Of a DNA stretch of 64,000 bases, positions 9,507-17,713 are shown one piece after another. The position numbers were made by a program, and so were the translations under genes. Location of the stretch: the NCBI GenBank assembly GCA_964539805.1, contig CAZIKN010000011.1, positions 1 to 64,000 of the forward strand. Direction: 5' to 3'. Positions within the stretch are counted from its first letter, which is position 1, and each line of letters starts with the position of its first letter. The notes below the pieces were generated by a model. It did no database searches and was not told the DNA's origin. It saw only the letters and a program-made list of their open reading frames with translations. The DNA comes from M3007 sp964539805 (GTDB lineage: Bacteria > Bacteroidota > Bacteroidia > Chitinophagales > Saprospiraceae).

Positions 9507-9514
9507 TATCTTTG
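9507..9514 (+). promoter_or_regulatory. -7 promoter element (TATCTTTG), nearly leaderless
   Basis: TATCTTTG matches TAnnTTTG and ends only 4 nt before the ATG at 9519. If it is the real promoter, the transcript would start at or next to the start codon. The -33 region (GTTTCT near 9483) is only a partial match. Confidence 0.4.
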
Positions 9515-9518
9515 CTGC

Positions 9519-10250
9519 ATGTCAGATTTTCATTTACATCATACACCCGATCATGGTCATCACCATCACCATGAGGAGCATTTCCAGCACTCTGAATTTA
9601 TCACAGATGTCGTCATTGGTATGTCCGATGGGCTTACGGTGCCTTTTGCCTTGGCAGCTGGCTTGAGCGGAGCGGTAGCGTCATCATCCTTAGTGCTCAC
9701 TGCCGGTATAGCGGAGATTGTGGCTGGCTCTATTGCTATGGGTTTAGGCGGCTTTTTGGCTGGCCAAACAGAGGTGGAGCACTATCAGTCCGAATTGGCG
9801 CGGGAATACGACGAGGTGGAACGCGTGCCGGAACGCGAAAAACAAGAAATTCGGGATGTATTGTCGGAATACGGCATCAGCCCTGCCACACAGGAATTGG
9901 TGGCCACCGAGCTCGCCCAAAACAAGGACAAATGGGTGGAGTTTATGATGCGCTACGAGCTGGGCCTGGAAAAGCCGGACGAAAAGCGTGCCACTAAAAG
10001 TGCCCTTACCATCGGATTGAGTTATGTGGTGGGTGGTTTAGTACCCCTTATTCCTTATTTTTTCTTTGAAAACAGTCGGGAGGGTCTGAAATATTCGGCA
10101 GGGGTGACCATTATCTGCCTGCTTGTTTTTGGCTATTTTAAGAGCAGGGCAACGGGACAGCCTCCTGTAAAAGGCGCCTTGAAAGTAACCATGATCGGTG
10201 GCATAGCGGCATCGGCGGCCTATTTGATCGCGAGTTGGTTAGGTGGCTAA
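9519..10250 (+). CDS. VIT1/CCC1-family Fe/Mn transporter
   Basis: 243 aa. After a histidine-rich N-terminal tail (11 His in the first 25 residues) comes the CCC1 pattern: TM1 with DVVIGMSDGLTVPFALAAGL, TM2 with IAEIVAGSIAMGLGGFLA, a charged cytoplasmic helical segment rich in E (EYDEVERVPEREKQEI) that in the plant homologue binds metal, and three C-terminal TM helices (SALTIGLSYVVGGLVPLIPY, YSAGVTIICLLVFGYF, VTMIGGIAASAAYLIA). It should export Fe2+ or Mn2+ from the cytoplasm. The His tail probably adds metal binding. Confidence 0.9.
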   Translation: MSDFHLHHTPDHGHHHHHEEHFQHSEFITDVVIGMSDGLTVPFALAAGLSGAVASSSLVLTAGIAEIVAGSIAMGLGGFLAGQTEVEHYQSELAREYDEVERVPEREKQEIRDVLSEYGISPATQELVATELAQNKDKWVEFMMRYELGLEKPDEKRATKSALTIGLSYVVGGLVPLIPYFFFENSREGLKYSAGVTIICLLVFGYFKSRATGQPPVKGALKVTMIGGIAASAAYLIASWLGG

Positions 10251-10312
10251 TTTTTAAAGGCAATAATCCCTTTGGGGGTTGCTTTTTCTTAGTTTGGTCA
10301 CCCGTGCCAAAA

Positions 10313-10909
10313 TTACTTCATGGGTTCTTTGGCGAATGTACAGCTCCCTGAGAACTGAATGCTGAAACCATTGTACGCTTGAGTTATATTACTGATCAGG
10401 AGAGCGTATTGTTCCCCTTTTTTCACCCTTAATGGTGCAAGCCAGTTGTTGTCTCCATCATCACTGCAACCTGCATCAGCCGATGTATCTATTTGACGTT
10501 TGCGTAACCCTGTCATACCCATACATGGGCTTTTATGGTCTTTTGAATCACCCGCAGCCATGCAGCGTACGATGTCCTTTGAAGAACAATTACCGTCGGG
10601 TAATTGATACAATACAAAGTCGTAGTCATCATCTAATGAGTCCGGCACAATAGTAAATAAAAGTTTCCCTTTTTCCGCTATGCTAAAGCGCAGCCAGGTT
10701 GAGTTCTTTTCAGCATCGCCAAAATTCGTCCCATTCATAAAACAGGATACCCATTGGGCTTCATTTTCCTTACCTATTCCATTAGCCCCCTGGAAATGCA
10801 GGGCTTTTATGCTGTCCACCCAAAAGGCGCTCGTGCAATCAGCATGTTGCTGGGCTAATATATTGGTTTTTAGTGTGATAAGGAACAATACGATAGAAAT
10901 GTGTTTCAT
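10313..10909 (-). CDS. Secreted Cys-rich protein, Bacteroidota-specific, function unknown
   Basis: 198 aa with a signal peptide (IVLFLITLKTNILAQ). It resembles the jelly-roll-like N-terminal domains seen before OmpA or gliding proteins in Bacteroidota: NSTWLRFSIAEKGKLLFTI, DYDFVLYQLPDGNC, DDGDNNWLAPLRVKKGEQYALLISN, GFSIQFSGSC. Seven cysteines remain in the mature protein. Here the domain stands alone with no C-terminal effector or sorting domain. It lies downstream of the alpha-2-macroglobulin-like gene on the same strand, with a terminator between them. Confidence 0.65.
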   Translation of the reverse strand: MKHISIVLFLITLKTNILAQQHADCTSAFWVDSIKALHFQGANGIGKENEAQWVSCFMNGTNFGDAEKNSTWLRFSIAEKGKLLFTIVPDSLDDDYDFVLYQLPDGNCSSKDIVRCMAAGDSKDHKSPCMGMTGLRKRQIDTSADAGCSDDGDNNWLAPLRVKKGEQYALLISNITQAYNGFSIQFSGSCTFAKEPMK

Positions 10910-10984
10910 AGTGAAGTGTTGTTTTATAAGGCAAAGATATAAATTTATATCATTAGTACTTGTATTATTTTCTCAAAATGGGAT

Positions 10985-11017
10985 AAAAAATACCCTTTGA
11001 ACATTGCGTCCAAAGGG
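10985..11017 (-). terminator. Rho-independent terminator after the alpha-2-macroglobulin-like gene
   Basis: Inverted repeat CCCTTTG (10993-10999) / CAAAGGG (11011-11017). Read on the minus strand, the stem is followed by a U run (the A tract at 10985-10990). It begins 30 nt after the stop of the 1644-aa gene. Confidence 0.7.
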
Positions 11018-11046
11018 CATGATAAATCAAAAATAATTACCATTTT

Positions 11047-14000
11047 TTAATACACCACCAAGCGTTCAGGTTTGCTCCACATCCGTTTTTCATTGGTATA
11101 GTAGAGATAAGCCTGGCTGGCTGAGGCCTCAAAGCAGCCCGCAATATCTGCCCGCAGATCGAGATGCAGTTCACGACGTTCTGCTGCGGGGAGCGATTCA
11201 AAGTGGAATACACAATAGCCATCCCACAGTTCATAATAGTCACAGCGCTTTTCCTCCACTAATTTTTTCAGTTGCCAGGGCTGGAGTGAAAGGCCGGATG
11301 GAATGCCCAATATGATCATCGGCGAGGCCAAGGCAGCATTGGTAGTATTGTGAAGCGTGGCCGTTAAACGCACAGTTTCACCTACTTTTGCCTTGTTTTT
11401 GGCCAAAACAGTTTGAAAATTGAAGGGCAGGCTCTGTCCATTGCGCGGCTGGCGCGAGGCATATTTCAGTTCTAAGTCAAAAGGAATGCCTTTGTTGGAC
11501 TTTTCAAAATACACCTCAACAAGTGGGGTATTATGGGTAAAAAACTGCTCTAAACCTGCTATTTCCAGGCGGCCGTATTGTTGAGGGGAAAAACTGCGCT
11601 CGGCCACGCGACGGCCATCCACCGATACAATCAGTTTGCCATCACCGTTAGCTGTTTCGCCGTTGCGTTTGGCATATTCCACCAAGGCTTTTAAGGCGAG
11701 TACGGTGCTTTGGGTATTGCCGTAGCCATATTCATTTTTTTGGCTGCTGATGTATTGAATGGCTTTTTCCACAGGTTTTTTGGCCTTGAGCAGGGCCAAT
11801 GTGGCCAATGCCGTGGTTTCTATGCGCAATTGCTGGCCTGTGCTATGGGTGACAGAGTGTTTGGACCCGATCCAGGAGCCATCTTTCTCTTGTTTTTGGA
11901 TCAATGTCTCTATCATGGCCATAGCCCTGTTGTCGTTCAAAGATTGCAATGTATTGGCCATGAGGGCTATTTGATAAAGATCACCACTTTGTTTGGCTGC
12001 GTTATAGGCGGTCTCAATCTCGGGTTTGATCTTGTTGCCATATCCAGATGTGGTCATGGCCCATGCAATATAAGCCCCCAGCATTTCGCCATTGCCCCAG
12101 GAGTGAAGGCCATCACGGCTTTGCCAGCCCCCTTTTCCATCGCGACGCGTGAGCAGCCAATCCAAGGCTCGCGCGATCATTTTTTGGTCCACTTTATACA
12201 CGGCAGCCATGTCCGTAAACTCCAGAATGCCATAAGCCGTTAGCGCTTCATGTGCAGGCGAGCGGCCATACCAGTCGAAACCGCCGGGCTTGCACTCATA
12301 ACCAACGAGTTTTTTATAGCCATCATCCAGATATTGAAGGGCTTGGCTTTCTATCTCCGGCTTGATGGTATGAGTACTGCGCAGTAGGTCAAGCACCAAA
12401 AGGTTGGGGTAATTACTGCTGGATACTTGTTCAAAACAGCCATAAGGTTGCCTTAACATGCGCTCCATGCCCTTGAGCAGGTCATCAAGTGTGCTTGGGT
12501 AGGCTGTCAGCACGGCGGACATGCTGCCTTCAATGGGTTCATTCAACTGAAGTTTAAAAGCATTTTGCGCTTGGCTTCCGCTCATAACGGTGCGCACCGG
12601 AAAGCCCCTATCGAGTGTACGTACGCTTGCAACTATCTCATCCTCAAAGGCTTCGGCGCTTCGCCAAGCGATATGTATCATTTGGTTTTCTATTGGGTTG
12701 GCCGTTCCAACATGATATGCACGGCTTATGGTGCGGCTGCTATTGGCTGGTACAGATTGGTCCTGCGCCGTTTGGGTACAGGGTTTAAAATGGGTAGGCA
12801 ACTCAAAGGTCAATTGGCCATTTACGGCGTAATCCGTGCGATTGTGCAATACCGCCTGCAAGATCAGGGTGTCGCCGCTGATGACACTGGCAGGCAGTTT
12901 AACATCCACACTTAGCGGTTTTTCTACATAAAACTTGTGTTCCATGCGTCCAATTTGGACAAATGATGCCTCAGTAGTGCCAATTCCCTCAATGGTTATC
13001 CTGAAATTGGTCACTTCATCTGTACAAACAAACGCTACTTCGGCTTCGCCGCGTGAGTCGGTTTTGACCTTGGGATTCCAATAAATGGTACTGCGCAGGT
13101 CGCTGCCCTGTGGTTGTGGGCTGTTTCTATTGTAATTGGGCACATAAAATGTTCGTGCACGGGTGAACTGGCGAGGAGCAGGGTATGGCTGTTCTTTGAC
13201 AACATCAGCGCTGCGGCGTACACGGTCTTTCATGGACATGGATTTGCCCATTTTCTTTTTGTCCAAGTCTTCTGCCTTTTCCATATCAGCAGGTGTGCCA
13301 TTGCCGATAAGTTCTTCGTTTTCTATGACTTGCAGTGCATCTGTATTCACTACCCTGATGCCATCCACATAATAATTCGTAGCATTGCTGCGGGCTCCTC
13401 TTATATTTACAGCATCGTCGTCAATGGCGTTCATTCCAGCAGTGGTCGCTGTATTTTGCTGCACCCGGCTCGTTGGTATTGTGGCAATCTGCTCACTCGT
13501 GAGGGCTTGCCCTGTTGAGCTTTCGTCCTGTTTTATCAAAGGGGCTTTGTATTCCGTAATGACCTGGTTTTCAGCAATTTGTTTTGCAGGAGCTGCTGTA
13601 GTGGGTTTGGCCGTTGCTTTTTCTTTTTTGCGGCGTGTGCCGCCACCGCCACCTGGGCTGTTTATGGAAATGGTTTGGCCTGTGCTGGTGTTGTCCTGTT
13701 TTATCAAAGGGACTTTGTAAGAGGTAATGGTAACCTCTTCCAATATAGTGGATGATTCCAACTGAACATTTATTCGATTGATGATGCCTTCTACTATTTT
13801 TACATTTTCCAGGCTTTGTGTTGAAAAACCAGTGTATGTAACGGTAAGGCTATAATTGCCCGTGCCAGAGAAGACCAATACCCGATAATTGCCATCAAAA
13901 TCAGTGATTGCACCTCGCACATTCTCTCCGTTTTTTCTGACGACGACACTTGCGCCAATTAGCGGCTCACCTGTAGATTTTTCCAAAATTTTACCTGCCA

Positions 14001-15981
14001 AAACGGCCATTTTGGAATTTCCTTCCAGTTCATTGGCGATCATAACCGGCCCGGAAACGCCTTCAAAGATAACGCTGTGGTTAAAGTAGGTGTTAAACCA
14101 ATGATCTTTGCCTTTCTCATCCTGAATAGTGTTAAATTGTTGTAAATCAACATTTTCAAACACAAAATGACCTTCCGGCGAAGTGGTAGTGGTTGGCCCG
14201 TAGAGCATTTTCAATTTTCTATTGCCCAAAGGCTGATTGGTAACATTGTCCAAGAGCACACCTGCAATGCGTAATTTCTCTGGTTTGTGCTGAAACACCA
14301 CAGGCTGAGGGTTTAAAACTTCTTTCCACGAAAACCTGCGCCAGCCCTGAGTGAGCAACAGGTAATCAAGAGCCGTTTCAGATTTGGCCTCTGCGGCATC
14401 AAAATAGAAATTGGGTTCTTCTACTGTGCCTTTGAGGTCTTGTGCCAGCAACATTTCTGCCAGCAGGTGGCCCTGCTTGTCATCGGCAAAACTGAGTTGT
14501 TTTTCATCCACCACGGCCATGGAAAACTGTCCCTGTACCGGTTGGCCTTTGTGGTCGGTCACCTTGATTTTGGCCTTAACCTGCTCCTGTGGAAGGTATT
14601 TTTCTTTATCTGTCTTGATGTCGAATTTCAGCCCCTTATCGCGGTTGACGAACACTAAGCGCTCGGCCAACTCTTGCCTTTTTTCATTAAACAAGGTAAC
14701 CCTGACAATGCCCATCGGACAATCAGCAGTAGGGATGCTTATATCGGCTATGCCAGTTTCATTTATTGCTAATTCACTGAAAAAGAATACTTTATCACGT
14801 GAGCAGGCCGTGAGGTAACATTTTGCAGGGTGTGTACCATACATTCGGAACTGAAGGTATTGGGCATTGCGGGCATATAACTGCAGGGTATGACCTTTTG
14901 AGGCGATTTTGGGAAGCTCATACTGCTTAGGTTTGTTTGGCGTATCCGATGCCTCGTTCTGCATGCCGCCAAGCAGCCGCGCATGGTATTTTTCACCTGC
15001 TTGCGGAATAAAATCAAAAGCCCCCATGCCATTGTGGTAACTGCTAAAAGTGGCCACTACTTCTTTCTTTGAATTCATAATCTCGCCGGACACATCAGCG
15101 GCTTTTCCAAATTCATTGACGGCCTTAAAAGCCATTCGGCAGGGCTGACCTGCGACGGCCTCTCCTCCTTCCGGGAAAAATTGCAGGTCAATATGGTCTA
15201 AAACAATAGGAATAGGGCGGCTGATGGCTTCCGTTTGGTCATTGTGCAGCAAGCTAATATTGAGCAGGCCATCTATGCTTTCCAATTTTTTGGGCAGTTC
15301 AAAACGGACATAAGCACGGCCATTACCATCTGTTTTGGCGCTGCCTTGCGCTACCTTTTCGCCGCTTACAGAGGCTTCAAATCGGATTTCTCTGCCCACA
15401 ATGGGCTTGTTATCAAGGCTTTGTGCATCAAATCGCGCAATGGCTACTTCACCCGGCCCAACGGCTTTTCTCTCCCATTCCAATCGGAGATTGATGCGAG
15501 GCAGCACCACTTTTTGGAGGGTGATATCGCGCTCAAAACAGGCTTCCGTGTTTTTCATCCAAAGGGTGTGGGCGCGGAGTTTGTATTGGCCTCCGGGCAG
15601 ATGCGCCGGGAAATTGAAATCGCCTGCCGCCTGACCGCCCAGCACCATCAGGATGCTTTGGGACAGGGCTGTACCGCGTGGGTCCAGCAATTCCACATAC
15701 AGGATTTGGCTTTGGCGACTGGGCTGGAGGTCATCTGCATTGAGCAAAAAGGCATTGTACCAAAGGTCTTCGCCGGGTTTGTACAGCGTACGATCCGTGT
15801 GCAGGTATAGTTTTTCGGGGTTATACAGGGCTGATGCCGAGGCGAGTTTTTCATTCAGTTCGCGATGAAACGGGTCTGATGGGGGCTTGGGGGCGGTGTT
15901 GTGGTTTTGGCGCTTTGGCGCCGCATTAAATAAGAGGGCAAAGATGCTTGCCCAGAGCCAGGGTGCGAGTATATTTGACAT
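11047..15981 (-). CDS. Giant alpha-2-macroglobulin-like protein with thioester motif and CarboxypepD/TonB-plug-like insert
   Basis: 1644 aa from ATG 15981. N-terminal macroglobulin domains start with MG2 (LYLHTDRTLYKPGEDLWYNAFLL). Around residues 660-745 lies a carboxypeptidase-regulatory-like domain (GKILEKSTGEPLIGASVVV to LEEVTITSYKVPLIKQD), then a Gly/Lys/Ala-rich linker and a TonB-plug-like piece (VNIRGARSNATNYYVDGIRV). The C-terminal half is the A2M core: bait-like region, thioester motif YGCFEQ (C1182, Q1185), thioester domain (WLLTRRDGKGGWQSRDGLHSWG) and receptor-binding domain. A2Ms trap proteases or guard the envelope. The signal sequence is short (LAPWLWASIFALLFNAAP), suggesting periplasmic or surface location. 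Confidence 0.85.
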   Translation of the reverse strand: MSNILAPWLWASIFALLFNAAPKRQNHNTAPKPPSDPFHRELNEKLASASALYNPEKLYLHTDRTLYKPGEDLWYNAFLLNADDLQPSRQSQILYVELLDPRGTALSQSILMVLGGQAAGDFNFPAHLPGGQYKLRAHTLWMKNTEACFERDITLQKVVLPRINLRLEWERKAVGPGEVAIARFDAQSLDNKPIVGREIRFEASVSGEKVAQGSAKTDGNGRAYVRFELPKKLESIDGLLNISLLHNDQTEAISRPIPIVLDHIDLQFFPEGGEAVAGQPCRMAFKAVNEFGKAADVSGEIMNSKKEVVATFSSYHNGMGAFDFIPQAGEKYHARLLGGMQNEASDTPNKPKQYELPKIASKGHTLQLYARNAQYLQFRMYGTHPAKCYLTACSRDKVFFFSELAINETGIADISIPTADCPMGIVRVTLFNEKRQELAERLVFVNRDKGLKFDIKTDKEKYLPQEQVKAKIKVTDHKGQPVQGQFSMAVVDEKQLSFADDKQGHLLAEMLLAQDLKGTVEEPNFYFDAAEAKSETALDYLLLTQGWRRFSWKEVLNPQPVVFQHKPEKLRIAGVLLDNVTNQPLGNRKLKMLYGPTTTTSPEGHFVFENVDLQQFNTIQDEKGKDHWFNTYFNHSVIFEGVSGPVMIANELEGNSKMAVLAGKILEKSTGEPLIGASVVVRKNGENVRGAITDFDGNYRVLVFSGTGNYSLTVTYTGFSTQSLENVKIVEGIINRINVQLESSTILEEVTITSYKVPLIKQDNTSTGQTISINSPGGGGGTRRKKEKATAKPTTAAPAKQIAENQVITEYKAPLIKQDESSTGQALTSEQIATIPTSRVQQNTATTAGMNAIDDDAVNIRGARSNATNYYVDGIRVVNTDALQVIENEELIGNGTPADMEKAEDLDKKKMGKSMSMKDRVRRSADVVKEQPYPAPRQFTRARTFYVPNYNRNSPQPQGSDLRSTIYWNPKVKTDSRGEAEVAFVCTDEVTNFRITIEGIGTTEASFVQIGRMEHKFYVEKPLSVDVKLPASVISGDTLILQAVLHNRTDYAVNGQLTFELPTHFKPCTQTAQDQSVPANSSRTISRAYHVGTANPIENQMIHIAWRSAEAFEDEIVASVRTLDRGFPVRTVMSGSQAQNAFKLQLNEPIEGSMSAVLTAYPSTLDDLLKGMERMLRQPYGCFEQVSSSNYPNLLVLDLLRSTHTIKPEIESQALQYLDDGYKKLVGYECKPGGFDWYGRSPAHEALTAYGILEFTDMAAVYKVDQKMIARALDWLLTRRDGKGGWQSRDGLHSWGNGEMLGAYIAWAMTTSGYGNKIKPEIETAYNAAKQSGDLYQIALMANTLQSLNDNRAMAMIETLIQKQEKDGSWIGSKHSVTHSTGQQLRIETTALATLALLKAKKPVEKAIQYISSQKNEYGYGNTQSTVLALKALVEYAKRNGETANGDGKLIVSVDGRRVAERSFSPQQYGRLEIAGLEQFFTHNTPLVEVYFEKSNKGIPFDLELKYASRQPRNGQSLPFNFQTVLAKNKAKVGETVRLTATLHNTTNAALASPMIILGIPSGLSLQPWQLKKLVEEKRCDYYELWDGYCVFHFESLPAAERRELHLDLRADIAGCFEASASQAYLYYTNEKRMWSKPERLVVY

Positions 15982-16170
15982 AAGCAAATTGGGTTTTTGC
16001 TTAGGGATGTAGCAGCCAAATGTTTTTGCATAAATTGGTTAATAATTTTTTTTAGCCCAATGATTTGCTCAAATTGGCATTTTGCACCTTGTTTGTGCTG
16101 GGCAGCACACGTAAACACCTTATTGCTCGTTATTTCGCTTATTTCTCAATCTTCAAAACATTTTTACCAC

Positions 16171-16902
16171 ATGAACAGCATGAAAAACCTATCTCCAGCA
16201 TTTTTGATTTTTTGCTTCATTGCATTGTTTGGCCTTGCCAATTGCCAAAAAGAAAAACAATCGGATTCCATAGTAGATGATTTGCCCCAAGATAGTACCC
16301 AACAAGGAACAACCGGCCATATCGTTTCGATATTGGCACAGGAAATGAGCACAAACCTGCCCATCGCTAACCGCAGGATTGATCTGGTAACCAAAACGAG
16401 CACGTATTATGGCACCGCTTATTTTTTTAATGACTCATTAGGCCGCACTGATGCCAATGGTAAATTGGAATGGCACTGGGATGGCAAAGAACTGCCCGCT
16501 AACAGTTACTTTTCATGCTCCCATGACAACGCACCCAAGACAGAAACCGGGAAAACACCTGCCAAAAATATCATCTGCTGGAGCATGGTGAATGGCAGCG
16601 TAAAACTACACATTAAGGTAAAATTGGATTCCCTGCAATACGCCAATGCTACGGTTGTGCGCTTTAAGTTCAATTACAATGGCTCCATGACATGGGATGA
16701 CCTTTGGGGCTTCAACCCAAACAAAACAAAGGATACCACAGTGACTTTGACCGATTTGGGGCCAGCCACTTACAGCTATGGTATCAGATATAACGTGAAC
16801 TATGCCACTTATTCCGACTATTTGTATTCCGGCAATAGCATTCAGTTCCCCTTGTCCTTTTATCCACGAAAAACCGAAGAAAAAGAGATCGTTTTAGAAT
16901 AG
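16171..16902 (+). CDS. Probable lipoprotein, function unknown
   Basis: About 243 aa from ATG 16171 (16180 also possible). The N-terminus FLIFCFIALFGLANC is a hydrophobic signal ending in Cys, but Asn just before it makes the lipobox imperfect. The mature part has two Ig-like beta-sandwich segments (a Gly/Asn-rich one near IDLVTKTSTYYGTAYF, and TVTLTDLGPATYSYGIRYNV near the end). The frame continues upstream to 15997, but that part is not signal-like. No family recognised. Confidence 0.6.
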   Translation: MNSMKNLSPAFLIFCFIALFGLANCQKEKQSDSIVDDLPQDSTQQGTTGHIVSILAQEMSTNLPIANRRIDLVTKTSTYYGTAYFFNDSLGRTDANGKLEWHWDGKELPANSYFSCSHDNAPKTETGKTPAKNIICWSMVNGSVKLHIKVKLDSLQYANATVVRFKFNYNGSMTWDDLWGFNPNKTKDTTVTLTDLGPATYSYGIRYNVNYATYSDYLYSGNSIQFPLSFYPRKTEEKEIVLE

Positions 16903-16937
16903 CCCTATCAACCCTTATCAACTTCCATCAACCCCTT

Positions 16938-17531
16938 CTAAAACTTCCACGTTATGGCAAAACGATAGTCAATGGGCTGCTGGGTAGTATTGATGTCATT
17001 GGCCAACCTGAAATTGTACAACACCGCTATTTCGGTGCCACCGCCACCGCCGCCCCAGTTGTAGCCGGCACCGAAATACGGGTTTTCATAGGCAATGTAT
17101 GACTTATCGGGTTGCTGCTCCCATTCGGAGCCGATCTCGCCATGGAGGAAGAAGCCTCTGTACACCTTGGCGCGCACAAAAATGCCCGTTTCATAATTCC
17201 AAAAACCCTGCGCTTTTTGCCCCGCACTTTTTAGGGATAAAAAAGTCAGTTCCAATCGCGGCCCTGCTGAAATAGGCCCAAAAATTTTGTAGCCTACCAT
17301 AGGTGAAATACCCACGCCAAACAGACTGCCATTGCCAAATACAGGGCTATTGAATTGATTAAAGCCCAACGTGAAACCACCGCCATACCAAAGCCTGTCC
17401 TTAAAGGATTTTTTATCCTCTTCTTTTTTTGATTTTGTACTTCGTGTGGTGCGTATTTGGGCCTGCGAATCCAGGGAAATGGCCATAAACGCCATAAAAA
17501 AAGTGGCAAACAACAACGAATAAGATCTCAT
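16938..17531 (-). CDS. Small outer-membrane beta-barrel protein, function unknown
   Basis: 197 aa with a signal peptide ending SLDSQAQ, a basic linker (RTTRSTKSKKEEDKK) and then amphipathic Gly/aromatic strands: LWYGGGFTLGFNQF, GVGISPMVGYKIFGPISAGPRLELTF, YFGAGYNWGGGGGGTEIAVLYNF, ending IDYRFAITWKF with the C-terminal Phe typical of barrel proteins recognised by BamA. Probably an 8-strand barrel. Function unknown. Confidence 0.65.
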   Translation of the reverse strand: MRSYSLLFATFFMAFMAISLDSQAQIRTTRSTKSKKEEDKKSFKDRLWYGGGFTLGFNQFNSPVFGNGSLFGVGISPMVGYKIFGPISAGPRLELTFLSLKSAGQKAQGFWNYETGIFVRAKVYRGFFLHGEIGSEWEQQPDKSYIAYENPYFGAGYNWGGGGGGTEIAVLYNFRLANDINTTQQPIDYRFAITWKF

Positions 17532-17559
17532 GTGTTTTTAATATACTAATTATAAAAAG

Positions 17560-17590
17560 TGCTAATGTGCTAATAATTAGCACATTAGCA
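17560..17590. repeat. 15-bp perfect palindrome built of GTGCTAAT units
   Basis: TGCTAATGTGCTAAT (17560-17574), one A, then its exact reverse complement (17576-17590). The same GTGCTAAT unit appears as direct repeats at 7601-7629. It may form a hairpin in the leader of the small barrel gene. Confidence 0.8.
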
Positions 17591-17600
17591 TATAAAAATT

Positions 17601-17711
17601 TTAGTTCTGGATACAACCAATATCCAATCCTTTGGTGCCGTATTCCAAAGCGACAAAAGTAAAAGTAGAATCTTGTCCGTCAAACCATGGGCCAAACAAT
17701 ATGAGTTTTTT
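17601..17711 (-). pseudogene. Possible C-terminal coding remnant without start
   Basis: Between the barrel gene and the SprB-repeat gene, one minus-strand frame is open and reads like protein (VVKKLILFGPWFDGQDSTF... ending EYGTKGLDIGCIQN, stop at 17601-17603). There is no start codon before it runs into the end of the SprB-repeat gene in another frame. It could be the tail of a deleted gene. It is short, so chance is not excluded. Confidence 0.3.
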
Positions 17712-17713
17712 AA

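Noticed and set aside
10257..10292. Intrinsic terminator after the VIT1-type gene
   Set aside because: The CCC/GGG and GGCAA/TTGCT arms pair only with a large internal mismatch; U run present but the stem is weak.
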